This document shows positions 1 to 7,534 of a stretch of 64,000 nucleotides of DNA, piece after piece. The notes beneath the pieces are model-generated. The model made no database searches and was not told where the DNA came from. It saw only the letters and a program-made list of their open reading frames with translations. Each line of letters begins with the position of its first letter. The stretch's first letter is position 1. Origin of the DNA: Filomicrobium insigne (lineage in GTDB: Bacteria > Pseudomonadota > Alphaproteobacteria > Rhizobiales > Hyphomicrobiaceae); NCBI RefSeq assembly GCF_900104305.1, contig NZ_FNJC01000001.1, forward strand, positions 610,543 to 674,542, read 5' to 3'. Position numbers and translations under genes: made by a program.

Positions 1-5
1 AGGGG

Positions 6-399
6 GGTTCCTCCGCCCACGCGGAGGTCGTCCCTGCTTTGATGAAGTTGTCCGCGTCGCGCGCACGGTTCCTCCGCCCACGCGGAGGTCGTCCCGAGCG
101 AAGCCGCAGCCGTTCAAGCGGCGGCACGGTTCCTCCGCCCACGCGGAGGTCGTCCCAATATCATCGGCGCAGTGACGTTTGAAAGTGCGGTTCCTCCGCC
201 CACGCGGAGGTCGACCCATGCTGTTTGACCCAAGCGAGTTTACGTCTCGGGCTCCTCCGCACACGCGGAGATGGTCCCATCAGGCCACGCTTGACAAAAG
301 TGCACCAATTGGTTCCTCCGCCCATGCGGAGATCGACCCTCTCGTTGCTCGTACCGAAGCGCTCTCAGCTGGGCTCCTCCGCCAGCGGGAGATTGACCC
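6..399 (+). CRISPR. Type I-E-like CRISPR array, leader-distal end (7 repeats, 6 spacers)
   Basis: Seven repeats start at 6, 67, 128, 189, 250, 311 and 372. Six are 29 nt and the last is 28 nt. All six spacers are exactly 32 nt (35-66, 96-127, 157-188, 218-249, 279-310, 340-371). The repeat carries the inverted arms CCTCCGC/GCGGAGG and ends in GTCGTCCC, resembling the I-E repeat class with 29/32 spacing. Repeats 1-3 are identical, repeat 4 has one change, and repeats 5-7 are increasingly degenerate with a base lost in the last. That decay places the trailing end at the right, so the leader, newer spacers and any cas genes should lie left of the window. Short ORFs across the array are artefacts. 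No spacer target was identified. Confidence 0.96.
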
Positions 400-627
400 T
401 CCGTGCGTCAGGCGAATAATTCCGAGATCAAAACAAAAACGATAAATTGAAAGCCGGAAAACGTGCACTTTATGCGGTGCCGCGCCCCGCAAGGGGTGGT
501 AGGGGCTAGGAAGGACCCAGAGGGTAACCCCCCCCTCGCTCGGTTGCGGCGCGCACTGGCGCGATGGCAGGGGCCCAGTACCAACGCCGACTGTCATCCT
601 GACGGCTCGAGCGCCCGCGATGGCGCG

Positions 628-1482
628 TCAGTGCGTCAGCGCACCCCCCAAAGGGGGTGCTGGGCTGACGCTTTCTGCTGACGTTACGCCGCCTTCACGC
701 TCTGCTGGTTCGCCTCGCTCATCAGCGACGCGCTCCACCCGCAACGCGGAACAGTCTGCAACGATGTGCAACGGTATGGGCTTCGACATCTCGTGGTCGC
801 GCTGCTTAAGGCAAATGAGCCGCTTACAGCCGGACTTCTCGGTGATGGCGAATGCGGCCGTTGCATCGGCTATAACCGATGAATGTCCCCTGACGTTGGC
901 GTCGCCCGACTTGCCCGTGTGAGCCAGCACGATAACCGTGACGTTCTTCTTCTCGACAAGATCGAGCAACACGCCCATGACGCGCGTCATATCTCTAGCC
1001 GCGTTCTCGTCAGCGCCACGCATGGAACTGGCGAGGGCATCTAGGACGACGATCTCGATCGGAACTCCAAGACGCTTCGAGACCGCGTCTATGGCAGTAC
1101 TGATCGCTTCGAAGGCGTCCTCGTCCAGAAGGTTAGGAACCGGAGACGCGATCGAGATCGGCAGGGTCCGGGACCCAGTGTCGGCCAGCGCGCGGAGGCG
1201 TCGCTCAGTGCTCGCCGCCGCTTCAGCGGCGAGCCACAAGGTCGGCCCGCCGTTCACTGGGATGTCAAGCCATGAGCCACCCGTGCATCCAGCTACTACG
1301 AGGTTGGTGACAAGAGCCGTCTTTCCGCAACCTGCAGCGCCCGCCACAACTGTGACGCAGCCCTTGGGGAATAGTCCGTGAACCAGCCATTCCTGCGGCG
1401 GTGGTGGTGGATCGTCTAGGAACCGGAGGTGCATCGGCGCACCTCCCTTGTTCCGGCGAGTGGACTTGTCTGCTTGGGTCAC
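628..1482 (-). CDS. RepA-like AAA ATPase of a mobile element
   Basis: This 284-residue protein is a RecA/DnaB-fold ATPase of the RepA/AAA_25 type found in plasmids, prophages and integrated islands. A Walker A motif GAAGCGKTA lies near residues 52-60, a Walker B-like strand IEIVVLDALAS near 140-150, and the arginine- and histidine-containing VIVLAHTGKSGDANVRGHS segment of the family follows. The start is GTG, and its first bases overlap the stop of the upstream gene (GTGA), indicating translational coupling. An 8-bp perfect GC-rich hairpin (641-660) covers the last codons. The 400-627 stretch downstream of it holds no recognisable gene. The exact substrate is unknown; replication initiation helicase is the family role. 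Confidence 0.75.
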   Translation of the reverse strand: MTQADKSTRRNKGGAPMHLRFLDDPPPPPQEWLVHGLFPKGCVTVVAGAAGCGKTALVTNLVVAGCTGGSWLDIPVNGGPTLWLAAEAAASTERRLRALADTGSRTLPISIASPVPNLLDEDAFEAISTAIDAVSKRLGVPIEIVVLDALASSMRGADENAARDMTRVMGVLLDLVEKKNVTVIVLAHTGKSGDANVRGHSSVIADATAAFAITEKSGCKRLICLKQRDHEMSKPIPLHIVADCSALRVERVADERGEPAEREGGVTSAESVSPAPPLGGALTH

Positions 1483-1751
1483 CAGCGCACCTCGCGCAGA
1501 AGAGCTGCCAGGGCGGCCGGAACGGTCGCGTGGTAGTCTCCCAGCAGCCGCAGCCCTTCAGGCTTCTGGCGGTAGACTGAGAAACCCTTGGCACCTGATG
1601 ATATAAGGACAGCCAGCCGTTGAAGCCCCAAGAAGACTATCCACATGCCTGTTCGCAATGGCTCGTACCTGAGATGAGCGACGGTACCTAGGTTAGTGTC
1701 TTTCAGCCCCGGAGCGGTGTTCCCCAGCCGATGCGTGTTGCACTTTGCCAT
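1479..1751 (-). CDS. Small hypothetical protein of the island operon
   Basis: A 90-residue ORF lies between the HTH gene and the ATPase gene, on the same strand, with 10 nt to the first and a 4-nt overlap with the second. It has no motif that I recognise; its C-terminal half is mildly hydrophobic and basic, with no clear membrane segment. The tight spacing and overlap support it as a real member of the operon rather than a chance ORF. Function unknown. Confidence 0.5.
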   Translation of the reverse strand: MAKCNTHRLGNTAPGLKDTNLGTVAHLRYEPLRTGMWIVFLGLQRLAVLISSGAKGFSVYRQKPEGLRLLGDYHATVPAALAALLREVRW

Positions 1752-1761
1752 TCCGCACCTC

Positions 1762-1950
1762 CTACGCTTGAGCCGACAGGCGCGGCAGAGTGGTCAGCCA
1801 CGTCTGCTCCGCCGACGCGGTAATCAGTGTCTTGCGGCCAACTTTGATGGCCTCCAAGCGACCGGCCTTGATCTCGGCGTAGAGTGTCGTCTTCCCGATG
1901 CCGTTACGACGGCAAATCTCAGCAGGTGAGTAGGCGTTCTTTTCTGTCAT
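1762..1950 (-). CDS. Excisionase-family helix-turn-helix DNA-binding protein
   Basis: This is a 62-residue MerR-like/excisionase-type winged helix (HTH_17 class). The pattern YSPAEICRRNGIGKTTLYAEIKAG, centred on residues 6-28, followed by RLEAIKVGRKTLIT, is the classic 'recognise helix, then write basic wing' layout. The ORF is open to 2049, but the start at 1950 is preferred because AGGAGG sits four bases upstream of the ATG. Proteins of this kind serve as excisionases or as small regulators in integrated elements. It lies between an unknown protein and the RepA-like ATPase, which fits a mobile-element origin. No integrase is present in the window to pair it with. Confidence 0.8.
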   Translation of the reverse strand: MTEKNAYSPAEICRRNGIGKTTLYAEIKAGRLEAIKVGRKTLITASAEQTWLTTLPRLSAQA

Positions 1951-2036
1951 GGGTCCTCCTAGTTCACGCCTGCCCGTTGCAGGACGTGGGAGGACCTTGA
2001 CGTTTCCGGTCCAAGCTTTTGTGGACAGAAATCGCG

Positions 2037-2744
2037 CTAGCGTGTCCAAGGCGGTAAGGGGTCGCCCCGGTTCAGCTCGTCCAGGACAGTGCGGACGCTT
2101 CGAGCAATGCTGCCCCGGCCGCCCGCATCCTGGAAAGCAGCCTCCACAAACTCAAGAAATGTCACGGGCCGTCTGCGCGTCCGATCCGCCCGAGCCGAAA
2201 CGGCACTCGTGCGGCCGTTCGGCCGCCTGTGTGTCTGGCGCCACCACCAATTCGCCAAGCTCTCAATGAAGGCCCGGACGTCCGCTGCCTCGGCTCGACC
2301 AGAGCCTGAGCGGCCTGCCTCCCTGACCCGCGCAGCGAAGCTTGCGGCATCCTCGTCGGGACGCCTCGTGACGCCCAGCGCAGCCGCGAGGTCGCCACCC
2401 GCGACGGTCGTATAGGTGCTTTCTTCGCCTCGCTCTAGAGCGGCGACAGGATCGCGCAAGTTCAATGGGCCATAGCGCGCCATATGTTCTCGTTCGCGTC
2501 TACCGCGTACCCTGTTGAGAGCGGCACGTGCGTCTTCATGGGCTCGGAGAACAGCCAGCCCTGCGTACAAGCTTGCTTCGTTGACTGAGATGGGGATACG
2601 CCAGGGGATTTTTGCTGCCAGCCCCTCGACACGCCACGGCTGCCCCGGCGCCGGCATGCGGTCGAGTTCGATGCGGTGACGGAGCACCCCATGCGCGTCG
2701 ATGTGCAGGAGGTGGAGGTCGTCTGGAGGGTCGTCGTGAGCCAT
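2037..2744 (-). CDS. Hypothetical protein, first gene of the island operon
   Basis: About 235 residues, basic and rich in Arg, Ala and Glu, with a striking WWWRQTHRRPNGR segment in the C-terminal third and a helical end (FLEFVEAAF...IARSVRTVLDELNRGD). I do not recognise the family. The frame is open up to 2849; I chose the internal ATG at 2744 because the stretch upstream is AT-rich and promoter-like, but no clear ribosome binding site supports either start. It precedes the HTH gene by 86 nt on the same strand and is probably co-transcribed. Similar proteins often accompany RepA-like genes in alphaproteobacterial islands, which is an inference from context. Confidence 0.5.
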   Translation of the reverse strand: MAHDDPPDDLHLLHIDAHGVLRHRIELDRMPAPGQPWRVEGLAAKIPWRIPISVNEASLYAGLAVLRAHEDARAALNRVRGRREREHMARYGPLNLRDPVAALERGEESTYTTVAGGDLAAALGVTRRPDEDAASFAARVREAGRSGSGRAEAADVRAFIESLANWWWRQTHRRPNGRTSAVSARADRTRRRPVTFLEFVEAAFQDAGGRGSIARSVRTVLDELNRGDPLPPWTR

Positions 2745-2807
2745 TGTCACGACGTAGCCAGAACCACTCGAACGAGCAAGGCCGTTGACGGAGGACGTAC
2801 CCAGAAA

Positions 2808-2831
2808 GTTGGTACAATGGTTGGTATTGGA
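2808..2831. promoter_or_regulatory. Tandem GTTGGTA repeats in the island promoter region
   Basis: GTTGGTA occurs at 2808-2814 and again at 2820-2826, a 12-nt period, just upstream of the first island gene. On the minus strand an AT-rich stretch (about 2835-2885) precedes it. The spacing is compatible with an operator for the island's own HTH protein, but nothing proves binding. Confidence 0.25.
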
Positions 2832-2885
2832 TCGCGACGCCAAGAACATAATCTAATAATAACAATAGCTAAGACCATTAATTAA

Positions 2886-3505
2886 ATGCCTCTCCTGGCA
2901 CCATCACTTTCTTCAGGGTCTGCAACGCCGTACGATTTTAGCATCATTGAGAAATCGGTCGCCCCACTGCTACACAGGGGTGCTGCTTATGGCGCGGCCA
3001 ACGAGCGTTCAGACCCATCCAGTTATCAGTTCAGAAAGCGTGTTTCAGCTGCCGTTTGAAGATCAATCGGAGCCCGCGCATTGCTCTACTGCCTCCGTCT
3101 TCAAAGAGTAGCGACGATCCTATACTCGCGCCTGTCACGCTCAACGATGAGGTACACTGGAGAGACCGCGGTAGGGATCTTGCGGAGGGCTCGGCGTAGC
3201 ACGCTGTCCGCCCAACAGGGAATGACCTCCAGCGGCTTCGGATAGATCGGCTTCGGTCAACAAGCTCGACCAGCTGCTCGGCTCGATCACCACGTTACGG
3301 GCAAAATTTCAGCCCTGCCCCTTCGCGCCCATCTCGCCTTGAACGGCAAGCCGAACTCCAAATTCTATCGACGCCTGAGGTCTTTTGATCGTTTGGCTGA
3401 CGCGCCTAACAGCCTCGGTCAGCCAGATGACTCGTGATTTCGGGCGTTCGGCGACGAGCCGCAACGAGATCAAACTCGCCGCAGCACAAGCCAGCATCCC
3501 TGAGT
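2886..3505. other. Gene-poor, probably decayed region between the island and ogt
   Basis: About 620 bases with no intact gene. A minus-strand fragment at 3101-3256 reads like the end of a real protein, and another short minus-strand frame (3309-3509) has protein-like composition but no recognisable family. The rest contains stops in all frames. This looks like an old junction where genes have been eroded after insertion or deletion events. Confidence 0.5.
3101..3256 (-). pseudogene. Possible remnant of a protein-coding gene (C-terminal fragment)
   Basis: The minus strand encodes about 51 residues ending at a TGA (3101-3103), including PLEVIPCWADSVLRRALRK and VYLIVERDRREYRIVATL, which has the alternating hydrophobic pattern of a folded beta-strand protein. 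The frame is closed upstream by a stop at 3257-3259 and has no ATG, so it cannot be a normal gene. I do not recognise the parent family. Chance coding-like sequence cannot be excluded. Confidence 0.3.
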
Positions 3506-3997
3506 TCAAATTAAGAACCGGTAGCCCTCGAGAGCGAGAAGGAATCTCTTTGCATCGAGACCGCCCGCAAAGCCGGTCAATGAGCCGTCGGAGCCGATGG
3601 CTCTATGGCACGGCGTAATGATCGACACAGGATTTTTGCCGATGGCTGCACCGACAGCGCGCGACGCTTTGGGACTGCCAATAATTTTCGCGAGGTCCGC
3701 GTATGTTTGTGTTTCTCCGAATGGGATACCTTGAAGTGCACCCCAAACTTTTTTCTGAAAATCAGTACCAACCAGATCGAGCGGAACGGAAAACGCTGTC
3801 CGCTTCCCGTTAAAATATTCGGTCAGCTCAGCCTCTGCTTGTAACAGGAGTGGGTGATCAACACGCTCGGAAAGCTCTCCGAGCTTGACCCGATGAGGAT
3901 CGTCGTTTTCCCAAAGAACCGCAGCCAAGCCATCATCGCTTGCGACCAGCTTGAGCTGTCCGACAGGCGAACCCATAATCTTGTAAGCGCAGCCCAT
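3506..3997 (-). CDS. ogt: Methylated-DNA--protein-cysteine S-methyltransferase
   Basis: This 163-residue protein repairs O6-alkylguanine (and O4-alkylthymine) by moving the alkyl group to its own cysteine, a one-turnover suicide reaction in the cytoplasm. The acceptor motif PCHRAIG is present, with the nucleophile at Cys130, preceded by the helix-turn-helix region YADLAKIIGSPKASRAVGAAIGKNP that inserts into the minor groove. The N-terminal ribonuclease-H-like domain (residues 1-80) and total length match Ogt. There is no fused Ada regulatory domain. It is on the same strand as the amidase upstream, but a strong hairpin between them suggests separate transcription. Confidence 0.95.
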   Translation of the reverse strand: MGCAYKIMGSPVGQLKLVASDDGLAAVLWENDDPHRVKLGELSERVDHPLLLQAEAELTEYFNGKRTAFSVPLDLVGTDFQKKVWGALQGIPFGETQTYADLAKIIGSPKASRAVGAAIGKNPVSIITPCHRAIGSDGSLTGFAGGLDAKRFLLALEGYRFLI

Positions 3998-4019
3998 GTT
4001 TCACAAACGCGTTGGAGGT

Positions 4020-4047
4020 GGGGAAGGCGCTTGGTGTCGCCTTCCCC
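4020..4047 (-). terminator. Strong hairpin after the amidase gene
   Basis: GGGGAAGGCG (4020-4029) and CGCCTTCCCC (4038-4047) form a perfect 10-bp stem with an 8-nt loop, 48 nt beyond the amidase stop. There is no T-tract on the minus strand, so it is either a non-canonical terminator or an mRNA 3'-end stabiliser. Confidence 0.45.
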
Positions 4048-4094
4048 CAAAGTATACCGCTAGCTAAGCATCAACGGGTCGATAAAAATTCCAC

Positions 4095-5630
4095 TCAAGC
4101 TTCAAAGAAGATAGGCGGGCGACGCTTGTGAAACGCAGTGGCATCCTCGAACGCCGCAGCCATCCGGAGCAACAGCGCTTCCTGGAAGTGATTGCCGACG
4201 AGCTGCATGCCAATAGGAAGCCCCTCCGGCGAGAAACCGCAAGGAATGGCGACCGACGGCAGAGCTGTGTAGCTGAAGGGGATCGTGAACTGGCGTCCAC
4301 GTCCAAAGTCCTTAGCCGCGGCTTTGAGCAGCGGTGCGGTTGTCGGTAGGGAAGGCGTCAGAAATGCATCGACAGATCGGAAGGCTTCTTTGACTTCCGC
4401 GATCACGAAGGGACGCTCGCGAATCCGGCTTTCGTATTGCTCGGCCGTAACCTTTGATCCCTTCGCGATGTTGTCGGTGACGATCGGCCCGAAGAGCCGT
4501 TCCGCGTCCGGTGTGGAGCGAAACTGATCGCCAAGGATCTGATTGAACTCATAGAGAAGGATTTCGCTGAAGAGTTTTGCGTAATCGAGTTGCCCCTCCA
4601 GAGGCTTGACCTTGATAGGCACGATTTCGGCGCCTAGGTCCTTGAACGTCTTCTCTGCCTCCTTGACTGCAGCAGCGACCGGTTCGTCGATGTCCGCATA
4701 GGTATAGTTGTCAACGATACCGATACGCAGGCCCTTCACGCCATCCTTCAATGCCGCCGTGTAGCTGACCCGAGGCTGCGCGAGCGCCGAGTTCTTGTCT
4801 TCAGGATCGAAGCCCACCATTGCGTCCATGAATATCGCGAGGTCGCGCACATTACGCGCAAGTGGCCCCGTCGTGTCGAGGCTGTGCGAGCGCGGATAGA
4901 GCCCCTTCAGGCTGACCAGCCCGAACGTTGGCCGGATACCCGCTATGCCAACCCAAGAGGCCGGCACGCGGATCGATCCGCCGGTATCGGTGCCAGGTCC
5001 GCCAAGGCAGAGATTGGCGGCGATGGCGGCACCGGTTCCACTGGAGGAACCACCCGGCGAACGATCAAGATCCCAAGGGTTGTGAGCATCGCCGAATGTT
5101 GTGTTCGTTCCTGAAACGCCTGCCGCGAAGGCGTTCATGTTCGTCTTTCCAAGGAGGATGCAACCGGCTTCCTTCAATTTGCGAACGACAGTGGCGTCAG
5201 ACGTCGACTGGCGATCCTTAAATGCCTCGGACCCGACCGTTGTCTTGGTCCCCTCGACATCCATGAGATCCTTGATGACAATCGGAATGCCGTGCAGTGG
5301 CCCGCGGTCTTTGCCATTCTTAAGTTCTTCATCGCGTTCCGCGGCAGTGCGGAGCGCTTCCTCCTTCAGGACCGAGATGAACGCGTTCAACTGCGGCTCA
5401 AGTTTTTCGATGCCGCTAAGGTAGGCTTTTGTGAGCTGCTTCGATGTCAGAGAGCCGGAACGGAAGCGTTTTCCAGCCTCAACCACCGAGTTCGGAAGAC
5501 CTTCATTCCCGGCTGATGCACCCGCAAGCGCTCGCGTGCTCGTTCCTGCAACCGCAAGGATGCCAGCCGCAGCAGTCGCCCCGGCAAGCACGTCTCTCCG
5601 ATTTAGGCCCTTGTTTTTATTAGCGTCCAT
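4095..5630 (-). CDS. Tat-exported amidase (amidase signature family)
   Basis: This 511-residue enzyme hydrolyses a carboxamide to acid and ammonia. The amidase-signature Ser-cisSer-Lys triad is visible as Lys120 (VIKDLMD), Ser196 (PGGSSSGT) and Ser219 (GTDTGGSIR). Residues 1-37 form a twin-arginine signal (NRRDVLAG then a hydrophobic stretch ending RALAG), so the enzyme is predicted to fold in the cytoplasm and act in the periplasm. A good AGGAGG precedes the ATG. It is the last gene of the TRAP/HAD cluster, which suggests that its substrate or product is what the TRAP system carries. The exact amide cannot be read from sequence; Glu-tRNA amidotransferase GatA is excluded by the signal peptide and lack of GatB/C. 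Confidence 0.9.
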   Translation of the reverse strand: MDANKNKGLNRRDVLAGATAAAGILAVAGTSTRALAGASAGNEGLPNSVVEAGKRFRSGSLTSKQLTKAYLSGIEKLEPQLNAFISVLKEEALRTAAERDEELKNGKDRGPLHGIPIVIKDLMDVEGTKTTVGSEAFKDRQSTSDATVVRKLKEAGCILLGKTNMNAFAAGVSGTNTTFGDAHNPWDLDRSPGGSSSGTGAAIAANLCLGGPGTDTGGSIRVPASWVGIAGIRPTFGLVSLKGLYPRSHSLDTTGPLARNVRDLAIFMDAMVGFDPEDKNSALAQPRVSYTAALKDGVKGLRIGIVDNYTYADIDEPVAAAVKEAEKTFKDLGAEIVPIKVKPLEGQLDYAKLFSEILLYEFNQILGDQFRSTPDAERLFGPIVTDNIAKGSKVTAEQYESRIRERPFVIAEVKEAFRSVDAFLTPSLPTTAPLLKAAAKDFGRGRQFTIPFSYTALPSVAIPCGFSPEGLPIGMQLVGNHFQEALLLRMAAAFEDATAFHKRRPPIFFEA

Positions 5631-5788
5631 AAGGAACGTTTCCTCCTGCCATTTTTTTATGCAGCATTACTCTTGCAGTTATTGAGACAATGTGTCCAGT
5701 TTTTTGATGGAAAAACCGTGGATGGCGGAACATGCGTTCGCATCAACGTTTTCCGCCACCCAGCATTATGGATAGCCACACTCTGAGC

Positions 5789-6058
5789 TTATTGTGCGGA
5801 GCCAAGGAGTATCCGTATGCGCTCGCGGATAAACGGCGCCACAATAGGGCGGCCGTCGACCACGTCGACATTGAGCGCATAGACATTGTCGACAATCTGC
5901 GCGTCACAGTCCTTCTGCGCGGCTTCTTTTATTTTGAGGAGATCGGCTCGGTTCCGGGCCAGCGCGGCTTCACGTATGTCGCGCACCCAATCGCCCGTCC
6001 CTGCGTAGTACACGACGTATCGGGAACCGGTTGGTCTGGAAAAAATGATGCTTGTCAT
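5789..6058 (-). CDS. Small hypothetical protein in the TRAP cluster
   Basis: This 89-residue protein begins with strand-like segments (SIIFSRPTGSRYVVYYA) and has a charged helix (ALARNRADLLKIKEAAQKD). It carries no signal peptide or membrane segment. It follows the NrtS-like gene by 14 nt and has AGGTGG upstream of its ATG, so it is probably translated as part of the operon. I do not recognise the family; a small cytoplasmic binding or accessory protein is possible. Confidence 0.5.
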   Translation of the reverse strand: MTSIIFSRPTGSRYVVYYAGTGDWVRDIREAALARNRADLLKIKEAAQKDCDAQIVDNVYALNVDVVDGRPIVAPFIRERIRILLGSAQ

Positions 6059-6072
6059 GAACAGATAACCAC

Positions 6073-6396
6073 CTAGCCCAGGTCTTCGTGCGACATAGTC
6101 ACGTCACGAAGGCGACCCTCGCACTGAACGTCACCCTGCGCGGCGTAAGCACCTAACGTGGCGGAAAAAAATGGGACGCAGAACGTGAGGATCAGTTTGC
6201 CCCATTCCACCTCTGCGTTGCCGGCAATAGCGTCCCCCTGATTGATGAGGTTGAGAACTGTCCCAACCGCTGTAGCGATGAGAAGAGACCGCTTCACCAC
6301 ATGCCAGGAGAAGGCCGAACGAAGTGCCGATCCGTGAGCCGCCGGACGACTGGGAGCACCACGTTTACCTCTCTCCGTTTCAACATCCCACGCCAT
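6073..6396 (-). CDS. NrtS-like small membrane protein
   Basis: About 107 residues with two likely membrane helices (LLIATAVGTVLNLINQGDAI and LILTFCVPFFSATLGAYAA). The GTxLNLINQGD segment before the loop and a VPFxxxxxGAxxA second helix match, from memory, the NrtS family of small nitrate/nitrite transporters described in cyanobacteria. I chose the ATG at 6396; the frame is open to a TTG at 6405, and a GGGGGGA tract lies just upstream. It sits directly after the TAXI protein gene, an unusual place for a nitrate carrier, so the substrate may differ. The family call rests on motif resemblance only. Confidence 0.55.
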   Translation of the reverse strand: MAWDVETERGKRGAPSRPAAHGSALRSAFSWHVVKRSLLIATAVGTVLNLINQGDAIAGNAEVEWGKLILTFCVPFFSATLGAYAAQGDVQCEGRLRDVTMSHEDLG

Positions 6397-6425
6397 GCGA
6401 AGCAAATCCCCCCCGCTTCCACCGC

Positions 6426-7451
6426 CTATCGCACTGCCGTTTCCATGAGGCCGAGCTCACGGAACGCACGAAGCGACCCGGGATGAAAAGCGTCTGGATT
6501 TTCGGAAGCGCCATAGGCGAGCGTCGCGGGCGTCCATGCCTTCGTGAACGCGTTATACTGGGCGATCTTGTCGTAGTTCTTGACCATCACCCGGATCAGT
6601 TCCGCTGCGAGTTCCTCTGGAAAGGAAACATGCGCTTCCAGCAATAGCAGGTCCCCAAAAGTAACGAGGGGATCGGGTTGATTTGGCAGAACATTGGGTT
6701 CGTATTTAACGATGCGGAAGGGTGCGCCGGTTTTCTTATTGTACTCTTCCGTCATCTCAGCCGGCACCTGTACATAGCGCCAGTCTCGGTTCGACGCTTC
6801 GATCTGCCGGTGCGGACCGCTGACCACGGTATGCTTGCCATCCGCGCTGGTTACACCGAACAGCGTTCCGACGTCCGTCCGTCCATCGAGTAGAGCTTCG
6901 ATATTCGGGCTCGTACCGAGCGTATCCAAGCTCGTGAGCTTGGGCGTCAGCTTCCATCCGTCGAGTAGCATGCGTTGGTGCATGCCCCATTCGTTTTGCG
7001 TGAGAAGTCCGATTCCGACCCGACGTCCGACGAAATCCGAAGGGGTGCGAATCTCCGGATTGAGCGTGACCCACACATTGTAGGAAAGGCCCAGCACCGC
7101 AACGATACGGAAGTCTTCAGCGTTGGGAAGCGGCTTCAGGTAGAAGGGCGCCAACCCTGTCTTCGCTGCCCAATCCAGAACGCTACCGGACCCAAACAGC
7201 GTATCCTTGTGACGATTAGGTTGTGTCGCCATTGCCTTGACGTTGAAATTGAAGCCGGACGTCTCTTCCACTTTGAGACGCAGGGTCTTTGAAAATTGCT
7301 CCATGTGGGTCTGGATAGCGGCGAAGGCGTTGTAGGGGCCTGAGCCACTGGGGGACGTCATAATTCGGACTGTTTGTTGAGCGGTCGCCGGAGCGGCGAC
7401 AAGCAAAAGCGCAGCCGCAGAGAGTAGCGTCCGCAGGGTCACCTGTTTCAT
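6426..7451 (-). CDS. TAXI-family TRAP transporter solute-binding protein
   Basis: The 341-residue periplasmic receptor captures an organic anion and delivers it to the TRAP membrane protein. It has a Sec signal peptide (residues 1-24, ending APATAQ) and the TAXI-type core: VRIMTSPSGSGPYNAFAAIQ at the N-terminus, an internal FVGRRVGIG strand and a DGRTDVGTLFG segment. GGAGG lies eight bases before the ATG. It is separated from the fused permease gene by the HAD gene, an uncommon insertion that links the HAD enzyme to the imported compound. TAXI receptors often bind glutamate or other carboxylates; the ligand here is unknown. Confidence 0.88.
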   Translation of the reverse strand: MKQVTLRTLLSAAALLLVAAPATAQQTVRIMTSPSGSGPYNAFAAIQTHMEQFSKTLRLKVEETSGFNFNVKAMATQPNRHKDTLFGSGSVLDWAAKTGLAPFYLKPLPNAEDFRIVAVLGLSYNVWVTLNPEIRTPSDFVGRRVGIGLLTQNEWGMHQRMLLDGWKLTPKLTSLDTLGTSPNIEALLDGRTDVGTLFGVTSADGKHTVVSGPHRQIEASNRDWRYVQVPAEMTEEYNKKTGAPFRIVKYEPNVLPNQPDPLVTFGDLLLLEAHVSFPEELAAELIRVMVKNYDKIAQYNAFTKAWTPATLAYGASENPDAFHPGSLRAFRELGLMETAVR

Positions 7452-7534
7452 AACGTCTTCCTCCCAAATTGATTTTTGATTGTTTGGTCGTGCGTGAGCA
7501 GGCGCCCGGTAAAGCCGGGCACCTGCTTTTGGGG

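Noticed and set aside
179-445. ORFs of 64-105 residues across the CRISPR array
   Set aside because: They follow the repeat period and have no conserved pattern; the array explains the sequence.
4020-4047. Riboswitch before ogt
   Set aside because: It is a simple symmetrical hairpin located after the amidase gene, with no conserved core of a known riboswitch.
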